Below, in pieces: positions 29,468 through 39,521 of a stretch of 64,000 nucleotides of DNA. The stretch comes from Psychrobacter immobilis (GTDB taxonomy: Bacteria; Pseudomonadota; Gammaproteobacteria; Pseudomonadales; Moraxellaceae). The notes under the pieces were generated by a model, which was not told the origin of the DNA, searched no databases, and saw only the letters and a list, made by a program, of their open reading frames with translations. Positions within the stretch are counted from its first letter, which is position 1. The number at the start of each line of letters is the position of its first letter. The position numbers and the translations under genes are program-made. The DNA is taken from the NCBI RefSeq assembly GCF_904846175.1, contig NZ_CAJGZM010000007.1:62001-126000 (forward strand). Direction: 5' to 3'.

Positions 29468-29496
29468 TTGCATTAAAAGCCAGAAGCTGTTAAAAT
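29468..29496 (+). promoter_or_regulatory. Putative promoter of the spc group (rplN onward)
   Basis: TTGCAT (29468-29473), 17 bases, TAAAAT (29491-29496), in the 182-base gap after rpsQ. This is where E. coli has its spc operon promoter. The leader to rplN would be about 140 bases. Confidence 0.6.
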
Positions 29497-29644
29497 GTCC
29501 GCCTTTTTAAGGATGCTGATTGCGCCGAGCGTATATCACTCACATTAAGAGTAAGCTGCGGTTATTTACATTAAATGCCGTCTACTCATACTGTGCTAGC
29601 GGCAGCAACTGGTTTTTATTGCTCATACGTGCGGAGTTAACGCT

Positions 29645-30013
29645 ATGATTCAGGTTGAGTCAATGCTGGAAGTTGCAGACAATAGCGGTGCAAGACGAGT
29701 TCAGTGCATTAAAGTACTGGGTGGCTCTCATCGTCGTTATGCATCGGTCGGCGATATCATTAAAGTAACGGTTAAAGAAGCCATTCCTCGCGGTCGTGTT
29801 AAAAAAGGCGACGTGATGAATGCGGTAGTTGTACGTACCAAAAAAGGCGTTCGTCGCCCTGATGGTTCGGTATTACGTTTTGATGACAATGCTGCGGTAT
29901 TGTTGAACCAAAACAAAGCACCGATTGCAACTCGTATTTTTGGACCGGTAACTCGTGAACTACGTGGTGATCAGTTTATGAAAATTGTATCACTAGCACC
30001 AGAAGTATTGTGA
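29645..30013 (+). CDS. rplN: 50S ribosomal protein L14
   Basis: 50S protein at the subunit interface, contact point of RsfS and of S-subunit bridges. 122 residues, full length: [19 protein letters not shown] at the start and [20 protein letters not shown] at the end. GGAG lies 8 bases before the ATG. First gene of the spc group. Confidence 0.99.
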   Translation: MIQVESMLEVADNSGARRVQCIKVLGGSHRRYASVGDIIKVTVKEAIPRGRVKKGDVMNAVVVRTKKGVRRPDGSVLRFDDNAAVLLNQNKAPIATRIFGPVTRELRGDQFMKIVSLAPEVL

Positions 30014-30021
30014 GGTAATCC

Positions 30022-30339
30022 ATGTCAAAATTACGTAAAGGCGATACAGTTATCGTGATTGCCGGTAAAGATAAAGGCAAACAAGGTACTGTACAAGCTG
30101 TAAAAAATGATCGTATTAAAGTTGAAGGCATTAACATTGTCACTAAACATCAGAAGCCAAATCAGGCAACTGGCGTTGAAGGCGGCATTCTTAAGCAAGA
30201 AGCTTTTCTACACATCTCAAATGTCGCAATTTTAAATGCGCAAACCCAAAAAGCAGACCGTATTACTTATCAGTTCGGCGAAGACGGCAATAAACAACGC
30301 GTCTATCGTTCGAACGGTGAAGTAGTGGCGACTGCGTAA
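30022..30339 (+). CDS. rplX: 50S ribosomal protein L24
   Basis: Assembly initiator protein with a KOW motif (LRKGDTVIVIAGKDKGKQG, 4-22). 105 residues, full length. GAGG sits at the rplN stop, 8 bases before the ATG. Confidence 0.98.
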   Translation: MSKLRKGDTVIVIAGKDKGKQGTVQAVKNDRIKVEGINIVTKHQKPNQATGVEGGILKQEAFLHISNVAILNAQTQKADRITYQFGEDGNKQRVYRSNGEVVATA

Positions 30340-30360
30340 GACACTAAGGGTGTAATGGTA

Positions 30361-30897
30361 ATGGCAAGATTAAAAGCTTTATATAACGAAGAACTCAAGC
30401 AAAAGATTAAAGAAGAGCTTGGTTTAGATAACGTGATGCAAGTGCCTAAAATCACTAAAATCACACTTAATATGGGTGTAGGCGGCGCGTCTCAAGACAA
30501 GAAATTGCTTGAAGGTGCAGTAGCTGACATGACCGCTATCGCTGGTCAAAAACCTGTAGTCACCAAAGCGCGTAAATCAATTGCTGGCTTTAAGATTCGT
30601 GAAGAATGGCCAATTGGTTGCAAAGTAACGCTACGCGGTGAGCAAATGTACGAATTTTTAGATCGTCTCATTGCCGTTGCAATTCCTCGTGTTCGTGACT
30701 TCCGTGGTTTTTCATCTAAAGCCTTTGACGGTCGTGGTAACTACTCATTGGGTATCAAAGAACAAATCGTATTCCCAGAAGTAGACTTCGACAAGATTGA
30801 TCGTATCCGAGGTATGGATGTGACCATCACTACGTCAGCTGCTACTGATGATGAAGGTCGTGCGTTGCTTAAAGCATTCGGCTTCCCATTTAAATAA
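30361..30897 (+). CDS. rplE: 50S ribosomal protein L5
   Basis: Central protuberance protein that binds 5S rRNA and contacts P-site tRNA. 178 residues from ATG 30361, matching the family start [16 protein letters not shown] 30355 would add two residues and leave only 4 bases after the AAGGG site. Core motifs [12 protein letters not shown] and [18 protein letters not shown] present. Confidence 0.98.
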   Translation: MARLKALYNEELKQKIKEELGLDNVMQVPKITKITLNMGVGGASQDKKLLEGAVADMTAIAGQKPVVTKARKSIAGFKIREEWPIGCKVTLRGEQMYEFLDRLIAVAIPRVRDFRGFSSKAFDGRGNYSLGIKEQIVFPEVDFDKIDRIRGMDVTITTSAATDDEGRALLKAFGFPFK

Positions 30898-30909
30898 GGT
30901 AAAGACGTT

Positions 30910-31215
30910 ATGGCAAAGAAGAGCATGATTAACCGCGAATTAAAGCGCGAGAAAATGGTAGCTAAATATGCTGACAAGCGTATCAAGCTAAAAGAAACTA
31001 TCAGTGATATGACTGCAAGTGACGAAACTCGTATGGAAGCGATGTTAGAGCTACAAGCTTTACCACGTAACGCATCACCAGTACGTCTGCGCAATCGTTG
31101 TGCTATCACAGGTCGTCCTCACGGTTACTTCCGCAAGTTTGGCTTATCACGCAATATGTTGCGTGAGCGTGTCATGCAAGGCGATGTGCCTGGTGTTCGT
31201 AAAGCAAGCTGGTAA
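30910..31215 (+). CDS. rpsN: 30S ribosomal protein S14
   Basis: 30S head protein. 101 residues, the long zinc-independent form: the C-terminal [20 protein letters not shown] has only one cysteine, so no zinc ribbon. Starts [17 protein letters not shown]. Located between rplE and rpsH as in E. coli. Confidence 0.98.
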   Translation: MAKKSMINRELKREKMVAKYADKRIKLKETISDMTASDETRMEAMLELQALPRNASPVRLRNRCAITGRPHGYFRKFGLSRNMLRERVMQGDVPGVRKASW

Positions 31216-31226
31216 GGAGTAACTAT

Positions 31227-31625
31227 ATGAGTATGCAAGATACCGTTGGGGATATGCTAACCCGTATCCGTAACGCACAAATGGCTAACAAAGTATCGGT
31301 AGCAATGCCGAGCTCTAAACTACGTAAATCTATCGCTGACTTATTGGTTAACGAAGGTTATGTAGCTAATGCTGTTGTTACTGAAGAAGACAACAACAAA
31401 GCAACTTTATCTATCGAATTAAAATACTTCGAAGGTAAAGCTGTTATTGAAACGATTCAACGTTTCAGCCGTCCTGGTTTACGCCAGCATCGCGGTAAAG
31501 ACGCTATCCCTACTGTTAAACAAGGTATGGGTGTTGCTATCGTATCAACCAGCCAAGGTATCATGAGCGATCGTGCTGCACGCGCTGCTGGTATTGGTGG
31601 TGAAATCGTTGCATTTGTAGCGTAA
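31227..31625 (+). CDS. rpsH: 30S ribosomal protein S8
   Basis: 16S rRNA central-domain binder; in E. coli it represses the spc operon by binding the rplE region. 132 residues starting [18 protein letters not shown], ending [25 protein letters not shown] lies 8 bases before the ATG. A 175-base gap with only a weak promoter-like sequence separates it from rplF, wider than in E. coli. Confidence 0.99.
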   Translation: MSMQDTVGDMLTRIRNAQMANKVSVAMPSSKLRKSIADLLVNEGYVANAVVTEEDNNKATLSIELKYFEGKAVIETIQRFSRPGLRQHRGKDAIPTVKQGMGVAIVSTSQGIMSDRAARAAGIGGEIVAFVA

Positions 31626-31800
31626 GCTACACGACGATAAAGTCTATTTGATGCTTGTTAGACTGCTATCAATTGAGTAATGATAAATTATTTCAAATTG
31701 ATAGGTGTCTAACGCCATCAATTATGCTAAACTAACACGCTTTTTAGCCTGTTAGTTTTTTCGCTAATAGAAGTAAGTTAATTTTTTAAGGAATATTCCT

Positions 31801-32334
31801 ATGTCTCGTGTGGCTAAAGCCCCAGTAGCACTGCCTAGCGGCGTAAGTGTTACTTTGAACGATCGGCAGGTCGAAGTTAAAGGCAAGAACGGCAATTTGT
31901 CTTTACGCCTGCATGAATTGGTCGAGCTGAAACAGGAAGATGATGCAATCATTTTCTCACCTACAGTCGATTCAAAAGAAGCCATGATGCACACTGGCAC
32001 CATGCGCGCTCTGCTTAACAACTATGTTACAGGCGTGAATGAAGGCTTTGAAAGACGTCTTCAACTAATTGGTGTTGGTTATCGTGCTCAAGCTACTGGT
32101 AATAAAGTAACGCTAAACGTTGGTTACTCACATCCAGTAGAATATACGCTACCTGAAGGTGTGTCGGCTGAAACCCCAACGCAAACTGAAATTGTTTTGA
32201 AATCAAACAATAAACAGCAGCTTGGTCAAGCAGCGGCTAATATCCGCGCTTTCCGTCCACCAGAGCCTTATAAAGGTAAAGGTATTCGTTATAGTGACGA
32301 GCATGTGATTCGCAAAGAAGCCAAGAAAAAATAA
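31801..32334 (+). CDS. rplF: 50S ribosomal protein L6
   Basis: 50S protein near the GTPase-associated region. 177 residues with the two repeated L6 folds; the second carries [20 protein letters not shown] near the C-terminus. AAGGA lies 8 bases before the ATG. Confidence 0.99.
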   Translation: MSRVAKAPVALPSGVSVTLNDRQVEVKGKNGNLSLRLHELVELKQEDDAIIFSPTVDSKEAMMHTGTMRALLNNYVTGVNEGFERRLQLIGVGYRAQATGNKVTLNVGYSHPVEYTLPEGVSAETPTQTEIVLKSNNKQQLGQAAANIRAFRPPEPYKGKGIRYSDEHVIRKEAKKK

Positions 32335-32345
32335 GGTGAGTTGAA

Positions 32346-32696
32346 ATGTTTGATAAAAAAGCAGCTCGTCTACGTCGAGCAAAGAAAACCCGCGCACATA
32401 TCCGTTTCTTAGGCGTTCATCGTCTAACGGTTAACCGTACGCCAAGACATATTTATGCCCAGATTATCTCTCCGAACGGTGGTGAAGTGATTGCTCAGGC
32501 ATCTACCTTAGACAGCAGCTTGCGTTCAGGCGCGACTGGTAACGCTGATGCAGCGACGTCTGTAGGCCAATTAATCGCAGAACGCGCAAAAGCAGCTGGT
32601 ATTACTAAAGTTGCCTTTGACCGTAGTGGTTTTAAATATCATGGTCGAGTAAAAGCTTTAGCTGAAGCGGCTCGCGAAAACGGATTGGAGTTTTAA
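32346..32696 (+). CDS. rplR: 50S ribosomal protein L18
   Basis: 5S rRNA-binding protein of the central protuberance. 116 residues; basic N-terminus ([18 protein letters not shown]) and the C-terminal [28 protein letters not shown] precedes the ATG. rpsE follows after 2 bases. Confidence 0.99.
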   Translation: MFDKKAARLRRAKKTRAHIRFLGVHRLTVNRTPRHIYAQIISPNGGEVIAQASTLDSSLRSGATGNADAATSVGQLIAERAKAAGITKVAFDRSGFKYHGRVKALAEAARENGLEF

Positions 32697-32698
32697 TC

Positions 32699-33214
32699 AT
32701 GGCTAGAAATGATAAAAATGATAAAAATGAACAGACTGACGGTCTAGTAGAACGCTTAGTTACCGTTGATCGCGTTGCAAAAGTTGTTAAAGGTGGTCGT
32801 ATTTTTTCTTTCACTGCTTTAACAGTAGTGGGCGATGGCAATGGCCGTGTTGGTTTTGGTCGTGGTAAAGCACGTGAAGTGCCAGCTGCTATCCAAAAAG
32901 CGCTAGAAGCTGCTAAACGCAATATGATTACTGTTGAACTTAATGGTGCAACTTTATTCCATCCGATCAAAGCACGTCATGGTGCTAGTAAAGTCTATAT
33001 GCAGCCTGCATCTGAAGGTACTGGCGTAATCGCTGGTGGCGCAATGCGTGCAGTATTAGAAGTTGCGGGTGTTAAAGATGTTTTAACAAAATCTCATGGT
33101 TCTACCAACACTGCGAACGTTGTACGTGCAACGTTCAACGGTTTACGTGATATGTCAACTCCAGAAAAGATGGCAGCGAAACGTGGTAAATCTGTAGACG
33201 AAATCTTGGGTTAA
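32699..33214 (+). CDS. rpsE: 30S ribosomal protein S5
   Basis: Fidelity protein at the mRNA entry, next to S4. 171 residues; a short Asn/Asp/Lys repeat at the N-terminus (DKNDKNE), then [20 protein letters not shown] and the C-terminal [20 protein letters not shown]. The region where spectinomycin resistance arises in other bacteria (the KVVKGGRIF loop) is wild-type-like. Confidence 0.99.
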   Translation: MARNDKNDKNEQTDGLVERLVTVDRVAKVVKGGRIFSFTALTVVGDGNGRVGFGRGKAREVPAAIQKALEAAKRNMITVELNGATLFHPIKARHGASKVYMQPASEGTGVIAGGAMRAVLEVAGVKDVLTKSHGSTNTANVVRATFNGLRDMSTPEKMAAKRGKSVDEILG

Positions 33215-33234
33215 CTTAGACTAGGTGAGTTACG

Positions 33235-33414
33235 ATGAAAAAAATGAAAGTCACTCAATTTAAATCGGGTGCCCATCGCCTCAAGAGCCACAAAGCGAGC
33301 TTGAAAGGATTGGGTTTACGCCGTATTAATCATACTGTTGAAGTAGAAGATACTCCTTCAAACCGTGGTATGGTCAATCGCGTTAACTACATGGTAAAAG
33401 TGGAGGAAGCGTAA
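33235..33414 (+). CDS. rpmD: 50S ribosomal protein L30
   Basis: Small 50S protein. Translating from ATG 33235 gives 59 residues beginning [20 protein letters not shown] and ending YMVKVEEA, with the L30 motif [27 protein letters not shown] lies upstream. The stop overlaps rplO by one base (TAATG). Confidence 0.97.
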   Translation: MKKMKVTQFKSGAHRLKSHKASLKGLGLRRINHTVEVEDTPSNRGMVNRVNYMVKVEEA

Positions 33415-33854
33415 TGGGACTTAGATTAAATGAATTATCACCAGGTGTTGGCGCAAAGAAAACTGCCCAACGTCGTGGTCGCGGTATCGGTTCAGGCCTT
33501 GGCAAAACCGGTGGTCGTGGTGTAAAAGGTCAGAAATCTCGTTCAGGTTCTAGCATTCGCTCAGGATTTGAAGGTGGTCAAATGCCTTTATATCGCCGTC
33601 TACCAAAATTTGGTTTTACCAGTAAAATGGCGATGACTACTGCTGAAGTTCGTCTGTCTGAACTGAACCAAATCGAAGGCGATGTGGTTAGCATTGAAAC
33701 ATTAAAAGCTGCTAACCTTATCCGTCACGACATGAAGCGCGCTCGTATTATGTTGTCAGGCGAAGTCACTAAAGCTTATACTTTCAAAGGTATCAAAGTG
33801 ACTAAAGGCGCCAAGCTAGCAATCGAAGCTGCTGGTGGTAGCATCGAGGAGTAG
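33414..33854 (+). CDS. rplO: 50S ribosomal protein L15
   Basis: Late-assembly 50S protein. 146 residues; Gly/Arg-rich N-terminal arm ([20 protein letters not shown], about 21-40) that penetrates the rRNA and a globular C-terminal part. Coupled to rpmD by a 1-base overlap. GGAGGAAGC precedes the ATG. Confidence 0.99.
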   Translation: MGLRLNELSPGVGAKKTAQRRGRGIGSGLGKTGGRGVKGQKSRSGSSIRSGFEGGQMPLYRRLPKFGFTSKMAMTTAEVRLSELNQIEGDVVSIETLKAANLIRHDMKRARIMLSGEVTKAYTFKGIKVTKGAKLAIEAAGGSIEE

Positions 33855-33858
33855 TAAC

Positions 33859-35205
33859 GTGTCAAAGCAATCAATGTCATCGTCTGGTATACCGCTCAAT
33901 CCATTTGCCTTTATACGTAAGTATGATGAGCTTTGGTCGCGTTTATTATTCTTAATCGGCGCATTGATTGTTTATCGTTTTGGGTCGCATATTCCAGTAC
34001 CGGGTATCAACCCGGTTAACTTGGCTGATCTGTTTTCGCGCAACGAAAATACCATTTTGAGCATGTTTAACATGTTTTCAGGTGGTGCACTAGAACGTAT
34101 GTCCATTATGGCACTTGGTATCATGCCATATATCTCAGCATCGATTATTGTACAGATGATGTCTGCGGTATTGCCATCGCTAGAAGCCCTCAAAAAAGAG
34201 GGTGAGGCGGGACGACGTAAGCTAAACAAGTATACCCGTCAAGGTACGCTTGCGTTAGCCCTAGTACAGTCATTAGGGATGTGTGCTGGTTTAATCAGTC
34301 AAAACCTTACCTTATCTTCTGGTCTGACCTTTTATATTCCAGCGGTTACTTCATTGGTAGCTGGCGCTATGTTCTTAATGTGGCTTGGTGAGCAGATTAC
34401 AGAGCGCGGCGTAGGTAATGGTATCTCAATGCTCATTTTTGCGAGTATTGTGGCTGGTACGCCAGGTATGATTTCGCAGTCTATCGAACAGGTCAATCAA
34501 GGGCAGATGAACTTGATTGTACTCTTTATCTTTGTATTGCTAGGCATTGCAGTGACTGCAGGTATCGTTTATATTGAACGTGCTCAGCGCCGTGTGCCAG
34601 TGAACTATGCACAGAAACAACAGCAAGGTCGCAAGATATATGCTCAGCAGCAGTCACATTTGCCGTTGAAGCTGAACATGGCAGGGGTTATCCCAGCCAT
34701 TTTTGCCAGCTCGTTATTGTTGTTTCCAGCAAGTTTAGGGCAGTGGGTTGGTCAATCGGCTGATCCTACCTTTACGCAAAAGATATTGCAAAATATGGCA
34801 TTGGTGTTGTCCCCAGGGCAGCCTCTATATTTGGTTCTGTTTGGCGCAATGATTATTTTCTTCTGTTATTTCTATACGGCACTGGTATTTAGTCCGCGTG
34901 AAGTTGCAGAAAACCTTAAACGTAGTGGTGCGTATATCCCAGGTATTCGCCCCGGACAACAAACTCAGCGTTACCTCGATCATGTATTAAACCGACTGAC
35001 CTTTATTGGCGCGATGTATATGACGGTTATTTGTTTAATGCCAATGGTCGTCCAGTCATCGTTTGGTGTACCGTTTCAACTTGGTGGTACGTCGCTACTG
35101 ATTATGGTGGTTGTGGTAATGGACTTCATCTCGCAAATCCAAGCGCATTTGATGACCCATCAATATCATGATCAGACGTTAATTCAATCGCCCACTCAAC
35201 CTTAA
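33859..35205 (+). CDS. secY: Protein translocase subunit SecY
   Basis: Channel subunit of the SecYEG translocon in the inner membrane. 448 residues from GTG 33859 (GAGGAG with 7-base spacing; ATG 33874 is an alternative). Ten hydrophobic helices; signatures include [10 protein letters not shown] in the first periplasmic region, [20 protein letters not shown] (plug/TM2), the cytoplasmic loop [16 protein letters not shown] and [12 protein letters not shown]. Located 4 bases after rplO, as in other proteobacteria. Confidence 0.99.
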   Translation: MSKQSMSSSGIPLNPFAFIRKYDELWSRLLFLIGALIVYRFGSHIPVPGINPVNLADLFSRNENTILSMFNMFSGGALERMSIMALGIMPYISASIIVQMMSAVLPSLEALKKEGEAGRRKLNKYTRQGTLALALVQSLGMCAGLISQNLTLSSGLTFYIPAVTSLVAGAMFLMWLGEQITERGVGNGISMLIFASIVAGTPGMISQSIEQVNQGQMNLIVLFIFVLLGIAVTAGIVYIERAQRRVPVNYAQKQQQGRKIYAQQQSHLPLKLNMAGVIPAIFASSLLLFPASLGQWVGQSADPTFTQKILQNMALVLSPGQPLYLVLFGAMIIFFCYFYTALVFSPREVAENLKRSGAYIPGIRPGQQTQRYLDHVLNRLTFIGAMYMTVICLMPMVVQSSFGVPFQLGGTSLLIMVVVVMDFISQIQAHLMTHQYHDQTLIQSPTQP

Positions 35206-35237
35206 ATGAGCGGTACGATATTTCAAAGGAGTATGCT

Positions 35238-35354
35238 ATGAAAGTTCAAGCATCAGTTAAGAAGATTTGTGGTAGCTGTAAAGTTGTGCGCCGTAAAGGC
35301 CGTGTACATATTATTTGTACCGCAGAACCTCGCCACAAGCAACGTCAAGGTTAA
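35238..35354 (+). CDS. rpmJ: 50S ribosomal protein L36
   Basis: 38 residues, starting [20 protein letters not shown] and ending RHKQRQG. It has the zinc ligands Cys11, Cys14, Cys27 and His33, so it is the zinc-binding form. AAGGAG lies 7 bases before the ATG. Last gene of the spc group. Confidence 0.97.
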   Translation: MKVQASVKKICGSCKVVRRKGRVHIICTAEPRHKQRQG

Positions 35355-35417
35355 TATTTTTAATAGAACAATGCGCTAAGCTTGTACTATTTACTAAATT
35401 AATACTTGAAAAATGAC

Positions 35418-35439
35418 GGCGGATGGGATATCATCCGCC
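35418..35439. other. Perfect 8-bp stem-loop between rpmJ and rpsM
   Basis: GGCGGATG pairs with CATCCGCC around GGATAT. There is no T-run, so it is probably not a rho-independent terminator; it could be an mRNA end-protecting or processing stem. Confidence 0.6.
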
Positions 35440-35536
35440 ACTTGCCGTAGTTTATGCAAAACCTTTTATAACATGTTCAATGAATAGGTTGGTTTACCAA
35501 CTCGAAGCAGTGATTATAATTATAAAAGCTTTAGTA

Positions 35537-35565
35537 TTGACAGCAACAAATCTGAAAAGTAATGC
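35537..35565 (+). promoter_or_regulatory. Putative promoter of the alpha group (rpsM onward)
   Basis: A perfect TTGACA (35537-35542), 17 bases and a weak TAATGC (35560-35565), 46 bases before rpsM. A second candidate, TTTACC-16-TATAAT (35493-35520), lies just upstream. Either would start an S13-S11-S4-alpha-L17 transcript. Confidence 0.5.
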
Positions 35566-35610
35566 CTTATCGATAGATAAAGCTTGTTTTTCTTTAATGG
35601 AGAGAAATCA

Positions 35611-35967
35611 ATGGCTCGTATTGCCGGCGTAAACATTCCGGATAATAAGCATGCTGTTATTTCACTAACTTACATCTTTGGTGTAGGTCGTACCACTGCT
35701 CAGAAAATCTTAGAAGCAGTTGGCATTGCCCCTACTACTAAAGTCAGTCAGTTAGATGATACACAGTTAGATGCTATCCGTGCACAAGTTGCAGAATACA
35801 TGACTGAAGGTGATCTTCGTCGTGAAGTGTCAATGAACATCAAGCGCTTGGTTGATCTTGGTTGTTACCGTGGCATCCGCCATCGTCGTAACTTACCAGT
35901 TCGCGGTCAGAATACCAAGAACAACGCTCGTACTCGTAAGGGTCCGACACGCCCTCTCAAAAGATAA
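35611..35967 (+). CDS. rpsM: 30S ribosomal protein S13
   Basis: 30S head protein forming the B1 bridges and touching P-site tRNA. 118 residues from ATG 35611 (GGAGAG 9 bases upstream), which gives the family start [14 protein letters not shown]; a TTG further upstream is not used. Helix-two-turn-helix and the basic tail [12 protein letters not shown] are present. Confidence 0.98.
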   Translation: MARIAGVNIPDNKHAVISLTYIFGVGRTTAQKILEAVGIAPTTKVSQLDDTQLDAIRAQVAEYMTEGDLRREVSMNIKRLVDLGCYRGIRHRRNLPVRGQNTKNNARTRKGPTRPLKR

Positions 35968-35987
35968 TTAACTTAGGAAGCTAAAAG

Positions 35988-36377
35988 ATGGCAAAAGACA
36001 CTCGCAGTCGCAAAAAGGTGGCTCGTCGTTCAGTATCGGAGGGCATTGCCCATATCCATGCGTCTTTTAATAACACCATTGTTACGATTACCGATCGTCA
36101 GGGTAATGCATTGGCTTGGGCCACTTCAGGTGGACAAGGCTTCCGTGGTTCACGTAAATCTACACCATTTGCAGCTCAGGTTGCAGCTGAAGTCGCTGGT
36201 AAAGCGGCTCAAGAATACGGTGTTAAGAATATCGACGTTTTGGTCAAAGGACCAGGACCGGGTCGTGAGTCTGCGGTAAGAGCACTAGGTGCATTGGGTT
36301 ATAAAGTCAACAGCATCTCTGATGTAACCCCAATCCCACACAATGGTTGCCGTGCGCCGAAAAAGCGCCGCGTCTAA
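35988..36377 (+). CDS. rpsK: 30S ribosomal protein S11
   Basis: 30S platform protein near the E site. 129 residues; [34 protein letters not shown] and the C-terminal [14 protein letters not shown] all match. 20 bases after rpsM with AGGAAG upstream. Confidence 0.99.
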   Translation: MAKDTRSRKKVARRSVSEGIAHIHASFNNTIVTITDRQGNALAWATSGGQGFRGSRKSTPFAAQVAAEVAGKAAQEYGVKNIDVLVKGPGPGRESAVRALGALGYKVNSISDVTPIPHNGCRAPKKRRV

Positions 36378-36425
36378 TATTAAAGACGAAGCTTTTTATC
36401 ATAAGAGCTTATAGGAGACATAACA

Positions 36426-37067
36426 ATGGCCCGTTATATTGGACCAAAACTCAAATTATCACGTCGTGAAGGTACAGACTTAGGCCTTAAGTCTGGTGTT
36501 AAACCATACGACGTAAAAACGAAAAAATCGGCTCGTCCACCTGGTCAACATGGTGTTAGCCGTAATAAAAGTTCAGAATACTCTCTACAGTTACGTGAAA
36601 AACAAAAAGTTAAGCGTATCTATGGTGTATTAGAGCGTCAGTTTGCAAACTACTACAAAGAAGCTGCTCGTAAGCGTGGCGCTACTGGTGAAAACTTGTT
36701 AGCAATGCTTGAGAGTCGTCTTGATAACGTAGTATACCGCATGGGCTTCGGCTCAACTCGCGCTGAAGCACGTCAGCTAGTTAGCCATCGCACTGTGATG
36801 GTAAAAAAAGCTGGCCGTGATGAGTTTGTTCGTGTGAACATTCCATCAATTCAGTTGCAAGATGGTGATGTCATCGCTATCCAAGAGAAGTCTCGCGAAC
36901 AACTACGTATTAAAAACGCTATCGAATTAGCGACACAACGTGGTATTCCAGAATGGCTAGACGTTGACCACAGCAAACTACAGGGCACGTTTAAAAAAGC
37001 GCCTGATCGTATTGATCTACCTGCTGAAATCAACGAAAGCTTGATCGTTGAGCTATACTCTAAGTAA
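36426..37067 (+). CDS. rpsD: 30S ribosomal protein S4
   Basis: 16S rRNA primary binder; in E. coli it represses the alpha operon. 213 residues, slightly longer than the 206 of E. coli. It contains no cysteine, so it is the zinc-free form. The S4 RNA-binding domain ([20 protein letters not shown], about 98-117) is intact. TAGGAG 9 bases before the ATG. Confidence 0.99.
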   Translation: MARYIGPKLKLSRREGTDLGLKSGVKPYDVKTKKSARPPGQHGVSRNKSSEYSLQLREKQKVKRIYGVLERQFANYYKEAARKRGATGENLLAMLESRLDNVVYRMGFGSTRAEARQLVSHRTVMVKKAGRDEFVRVNIPSIQLQDGDVIAIQEKSREQLRIKNAIELATQRGIPEWLDVDHSKLQGTFKKAPDRIDLPAEINESLIVELYSK

Positions 37068-37076
37068 GTAACGTGA

Positions 37077-37106
37077 TGCTCGATGTTATGAAAATAGCAT
37101 TGAGCA
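37077..37106 (+). other. Stem-loop between rpsD and rpoA
   Basis: TGCTCGATG and CATTGAGCA pair (one G-U) around a 12-base loop, in the 81-base gap. No T-run follows. It may stabilise or process the mRNA between S4 and alpha. Confidence 0.5.
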
Positions 37107-37148
37107 ATTGACGTTAATTAAACCAGTTTAATAAATCGAGGTGACATC

Positions 37149-38156
37149 ATGATGCTAAGTGCAACTGAGTTTCTAACGCCGAACGCCATTAACGTGGATA
37201 CGGTTAATGAAACGATTGCGAAAGTCACGCTCGAACCGTTAGAACGCGGCTTTGGGCATACCTTAGGTAATGCCTTACGTCGCATCTTGTTATCTTCATT
37301 ACCTGGTGCTGCAGTCATTGAAGCTGAGATTGATGGTGTTGACCATGAATACTCAACGCTTGAAGGGCTACAAGAAGACGTGCTTGATTTGCTTTTGAAC
37401 TTAAAAGGCTTGGCAATCACCCTTCATGACCAAAATGAAGTATTTTTGACCTTGGATAAACAAGGTCCAGGCACTATTACTGCTGCAGACATCACCTTGC
37501 CGCATAATGTTGATATTATCAATCCAGAATTGGTATTAGGTACATTAAGCGATCGTGGTCATCTTAAGATGCGTTTGCGTGTAGTAATGGGTCGTGGATA
37601 TGAGCCAGCAAACCAACGCCGTGAAGACGGTGACACTAAAGCGATTGGACGCTTAAAGCTTGATGCAAGTTTTAGTCCAGTACTGCGTGTTGCTTATCAG
37701 GTTGAGAACGCACGTGTAGAACAACGTACCGATCTTGATCGTCTTATCATTGAGCTTGAAACTAATGGCACTATAGATCCAGAAGAAGCAATTCGTAAAG
37801 CAGCCACTATATTACAACAACAGATTTCTATCTTTGTTGACCTAGAAGCTGAAGAAGCGCCTGAGCCTGTGAAAGAAAAAGAAGAGGTTGATCCGGTGCT
37901 ATTACGCCCTGTGGACGATCTTGAACTAACGGTTCGCTCAGCCAACTGCTTAAAAGCTGAAAACATTTACTATATCGGTGATTTGGTACAGCGTTCAGAG
38001 ACTGAACTACTAAAAACCCCAAATCTTGGTAAGAAATCATTGACGGAAATCAAAGACGTATTAGCGTCTAAAGATTTAGAGCTCGGTATGCGCCTAGATA
38101 ACTGGCCGCCAGCTGACCTTCGTGTTGATGATCGCTTTTCTTATCGTAGCCGTTAA
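37149..38156 (+). CDS. rpoA: RNA polymerase alpha subunit
   Basis: Dimerising scaffold of RNA polymerase and contact for activators and UP elements. 335 residues: N-terminal assembly domain (about 1-235) with [20 protein letters not shown] (about 28-47), an acidic linker (about 236-255, [17 protein letters not shown]) and the C-terminal domain with [19 protein letters not shown] and the DNA-contacting [11 protein letters not shown] helix. ATG 37149 and 37152 are both usable with the GAGGTGAC site. Confidence 0.99.
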   Translation: MMLSATEFLTPNAINVDTVNETIAKVTLEPLERGFGHTLGNALRRILLSSLPGAAVIEAEIDGVDHEYSTLEGLQEDVLDLLLNLKGLAITLHDQNEVFLTLDKQGPGTITAADITLPHNVDIINPELVLGTLSDRGHLKMRLRVVMGRGYEPANQRREDGDTKAIGRLKLDASFSPVLRVAYQVENARVEQRTDLDRLIIELETNGTIDPEEAIRKAATILQQQISIFVDLEAEEAPEPVKEKEEVDPVLLRPVDDLELTVRSANCLKAENIYYIGDLVQRSETELLKTPNLGKKSLTEIKDVLASKDLELGMRLDNWPPADLRVDDRFSYRSR

Positions 38157-38175
38157 ACTTTAAGGATTTTTGACT

Positions 38176-38535
38176 ATGCGCCATCGTAAGAGTGGAGTCA
38201 AGCTGGGTCGTACCGGCAGTCATCGTAAGGCAATGTTTCAGAACATGACCAACTCATTATTTGAGCATGAACTGATCAAAACAACTTTACCAAAAGCAAA
38301 AGAGTTACGCCGTGTTGCTGAGCCATTAATCACTATGGCTAAAGAAGACAGCGTTGCTAACCGTCGTTTGGCGTTCAGCCGTATGCGTAGCAAAGCTATG
38401 GTAGGCAAACTATTTGGTACTCTTGGTCCTCGTTACCAAGCTCGTCCAGGTGGCTATTTGCGTATCGTAAAATGTGGTCACCGTGATGGTGACAATGCGC
38501 CAATGGCTTATGTAGAACTGGTTGATCGTGACTAA
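38176..38535 (+). CDS. rplQ: 50S ribosomal protein L17
   Basis: 50S protein near the tunnel exit. 119 residues from ATG 38176, giving the family start [20 protein letters not shown]; the upstream TTG is ignored. AAGGA lies 10 bases before the ATG. Last gene of the block; a strong terminator follows 26 bases later. Confidence 0.99.
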   Translation: MRHRKSGVKLGRTGSHRKAMFQNMTNSLFEHELIKTTLPKAKELRRVAEPLITMAKEDSVANRRLAFSRMRSKAMVGKLFGTLGPRYQARPGGYLRIVKCGHRDGDNAPMAYVELVDRD

Positions 38536-38561
38536 TTTTACATGCTAATTGTAAGATAAAG

Positions 38562-38590
38562 AAAGCTCCAATAAATTGGAGCTTTTTTTT
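38562..38590 (+). terminator. Intrinsic terminator of the alpha group
   Basis: AAAGCTCCAA pairs with TTGGAGCTTT around a short loop, followed by eight T. It separates rplQ from the convergent yciO. Confidence 0.95.
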
Positions 38591-38617
38591 ATGCATTTTT
38601 TATCTATGTTTTTTTGT

Positions 38618-39235
38618 TTATAATAGCGAACTAACGTCAGCCGCACCTTGTCTGATAATCTCAGGCTGACCACTGGTCATATCTACAATGGTCGTCAGTT
38701 TCGTGGTTTTAATACCCGCATTAATGAGCCCATCGATTTGATTGCCTAATAACTCTTCAATCTCAAATGGATCATCCAAGATATCATCGCGATTTGGTAA
38801 TATTAATGAACTGGTTAGGATAGGTTCGTCCATAGCTTCTAACAACGCCTGAGCGATAGGATTACTCGGCACCCGTATGCCAATGGTTTTTTTCTTGGCA
38901 TGAGCCAGTTTCTTTGGCACATCTTTGGTGGCATTGAGGATAAAAGTAATAGGCGCAGGTGTATGCGCTTTGAGCTGTTTAAACTGGATGTTATCTACGG
39001 CGGCATAATTGGCAATTTCGCTTAAGTCACGGCATAGCAAGGTAAACTGGTGCTTGTCATCAAGCGCGCGAATTTGTTTGAGTTTTTCCAATGCATCTTT
39101 TGCACCTAATCGACAACCAAAGGCGTAACTTGTGTCAGTAGGGTAGATAATCAGTTGATCTTTACGTAATAGGTCAGCTGCTTGCTCAATAAGTCGTGGC
39201 TGTGGATTCTCTGGATGAATGTAAAATACTTGCAT
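38618..39235 (-). CDS. yciO: YrdC/Sua5-family protein YciO
   Basis: Relative of the threonylcarbamoyl-AMP synthase family (TsaC/Sua5); the YciO branch has not been firmly assigned to t6A synthesis. 205 residues starting MQVFYIHPENPQPRLIEQA, very like E. coli YciO, with the family motifs IIYPTDTSYAFGCRLGAKDA (about 30-49), KTIGIRVPSNPIAQALLEA and SGQPEIIRQGAADV. ATG 39235 is favoured over 39241 because AAGGA then lies 6 bases upstream. A housekeeping TsaC is expected elsewhere in the genome. Confidence 0.9.
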   Translation of the reverse strand: MQVFYIHPENPQPRLIEQAADLLRKDQLIIYPTDTSYAFGCRLGAKDALEKLKQIRALDDKHQFTLLCRDLSEIANYAAVDNIQFKQLKAHTPAPITFILNATKDVPKKLAHAKKKTIGIRVPSNPIAQALLEAMDEPILTSSLILPNRDDILDDPFEIEELLGNQIDGLINAGIKTTKLTTIVDMTSGQPEIIRQGAADVSSLL

Positions 39236-39521
39236 AATCATTCCTTATTTTATAATTATAAATTATTTGATATGGTGTTTTTAATATAAAAGATTTAATG
39301 AATCATGATTGAATCGAATAGTTTTAATATCAGACTCTATTCTTACTGGTTATCCTAGCGATTTATTAGTTATGGCAAAAAAAGCCCAATTACCTACCAA
39401 GTATAACGCAAAGCAGATATAAGTTTATTGGCAAGGCGTTACTATGAGTAGGGAAACGTTAACGTTATAAAATGGATTACTCGTGATAAGTAGCAAGTAT
39501 GATGTGAGCAATATTATGCCG

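Noticed and set aside
31698..31733. Promoter between rpsH and rplF
   Set aside because: TTGATA and TATGCT/TAAACT have wrong spacing (19 or 24 bases); not strong enough to list as a feature.
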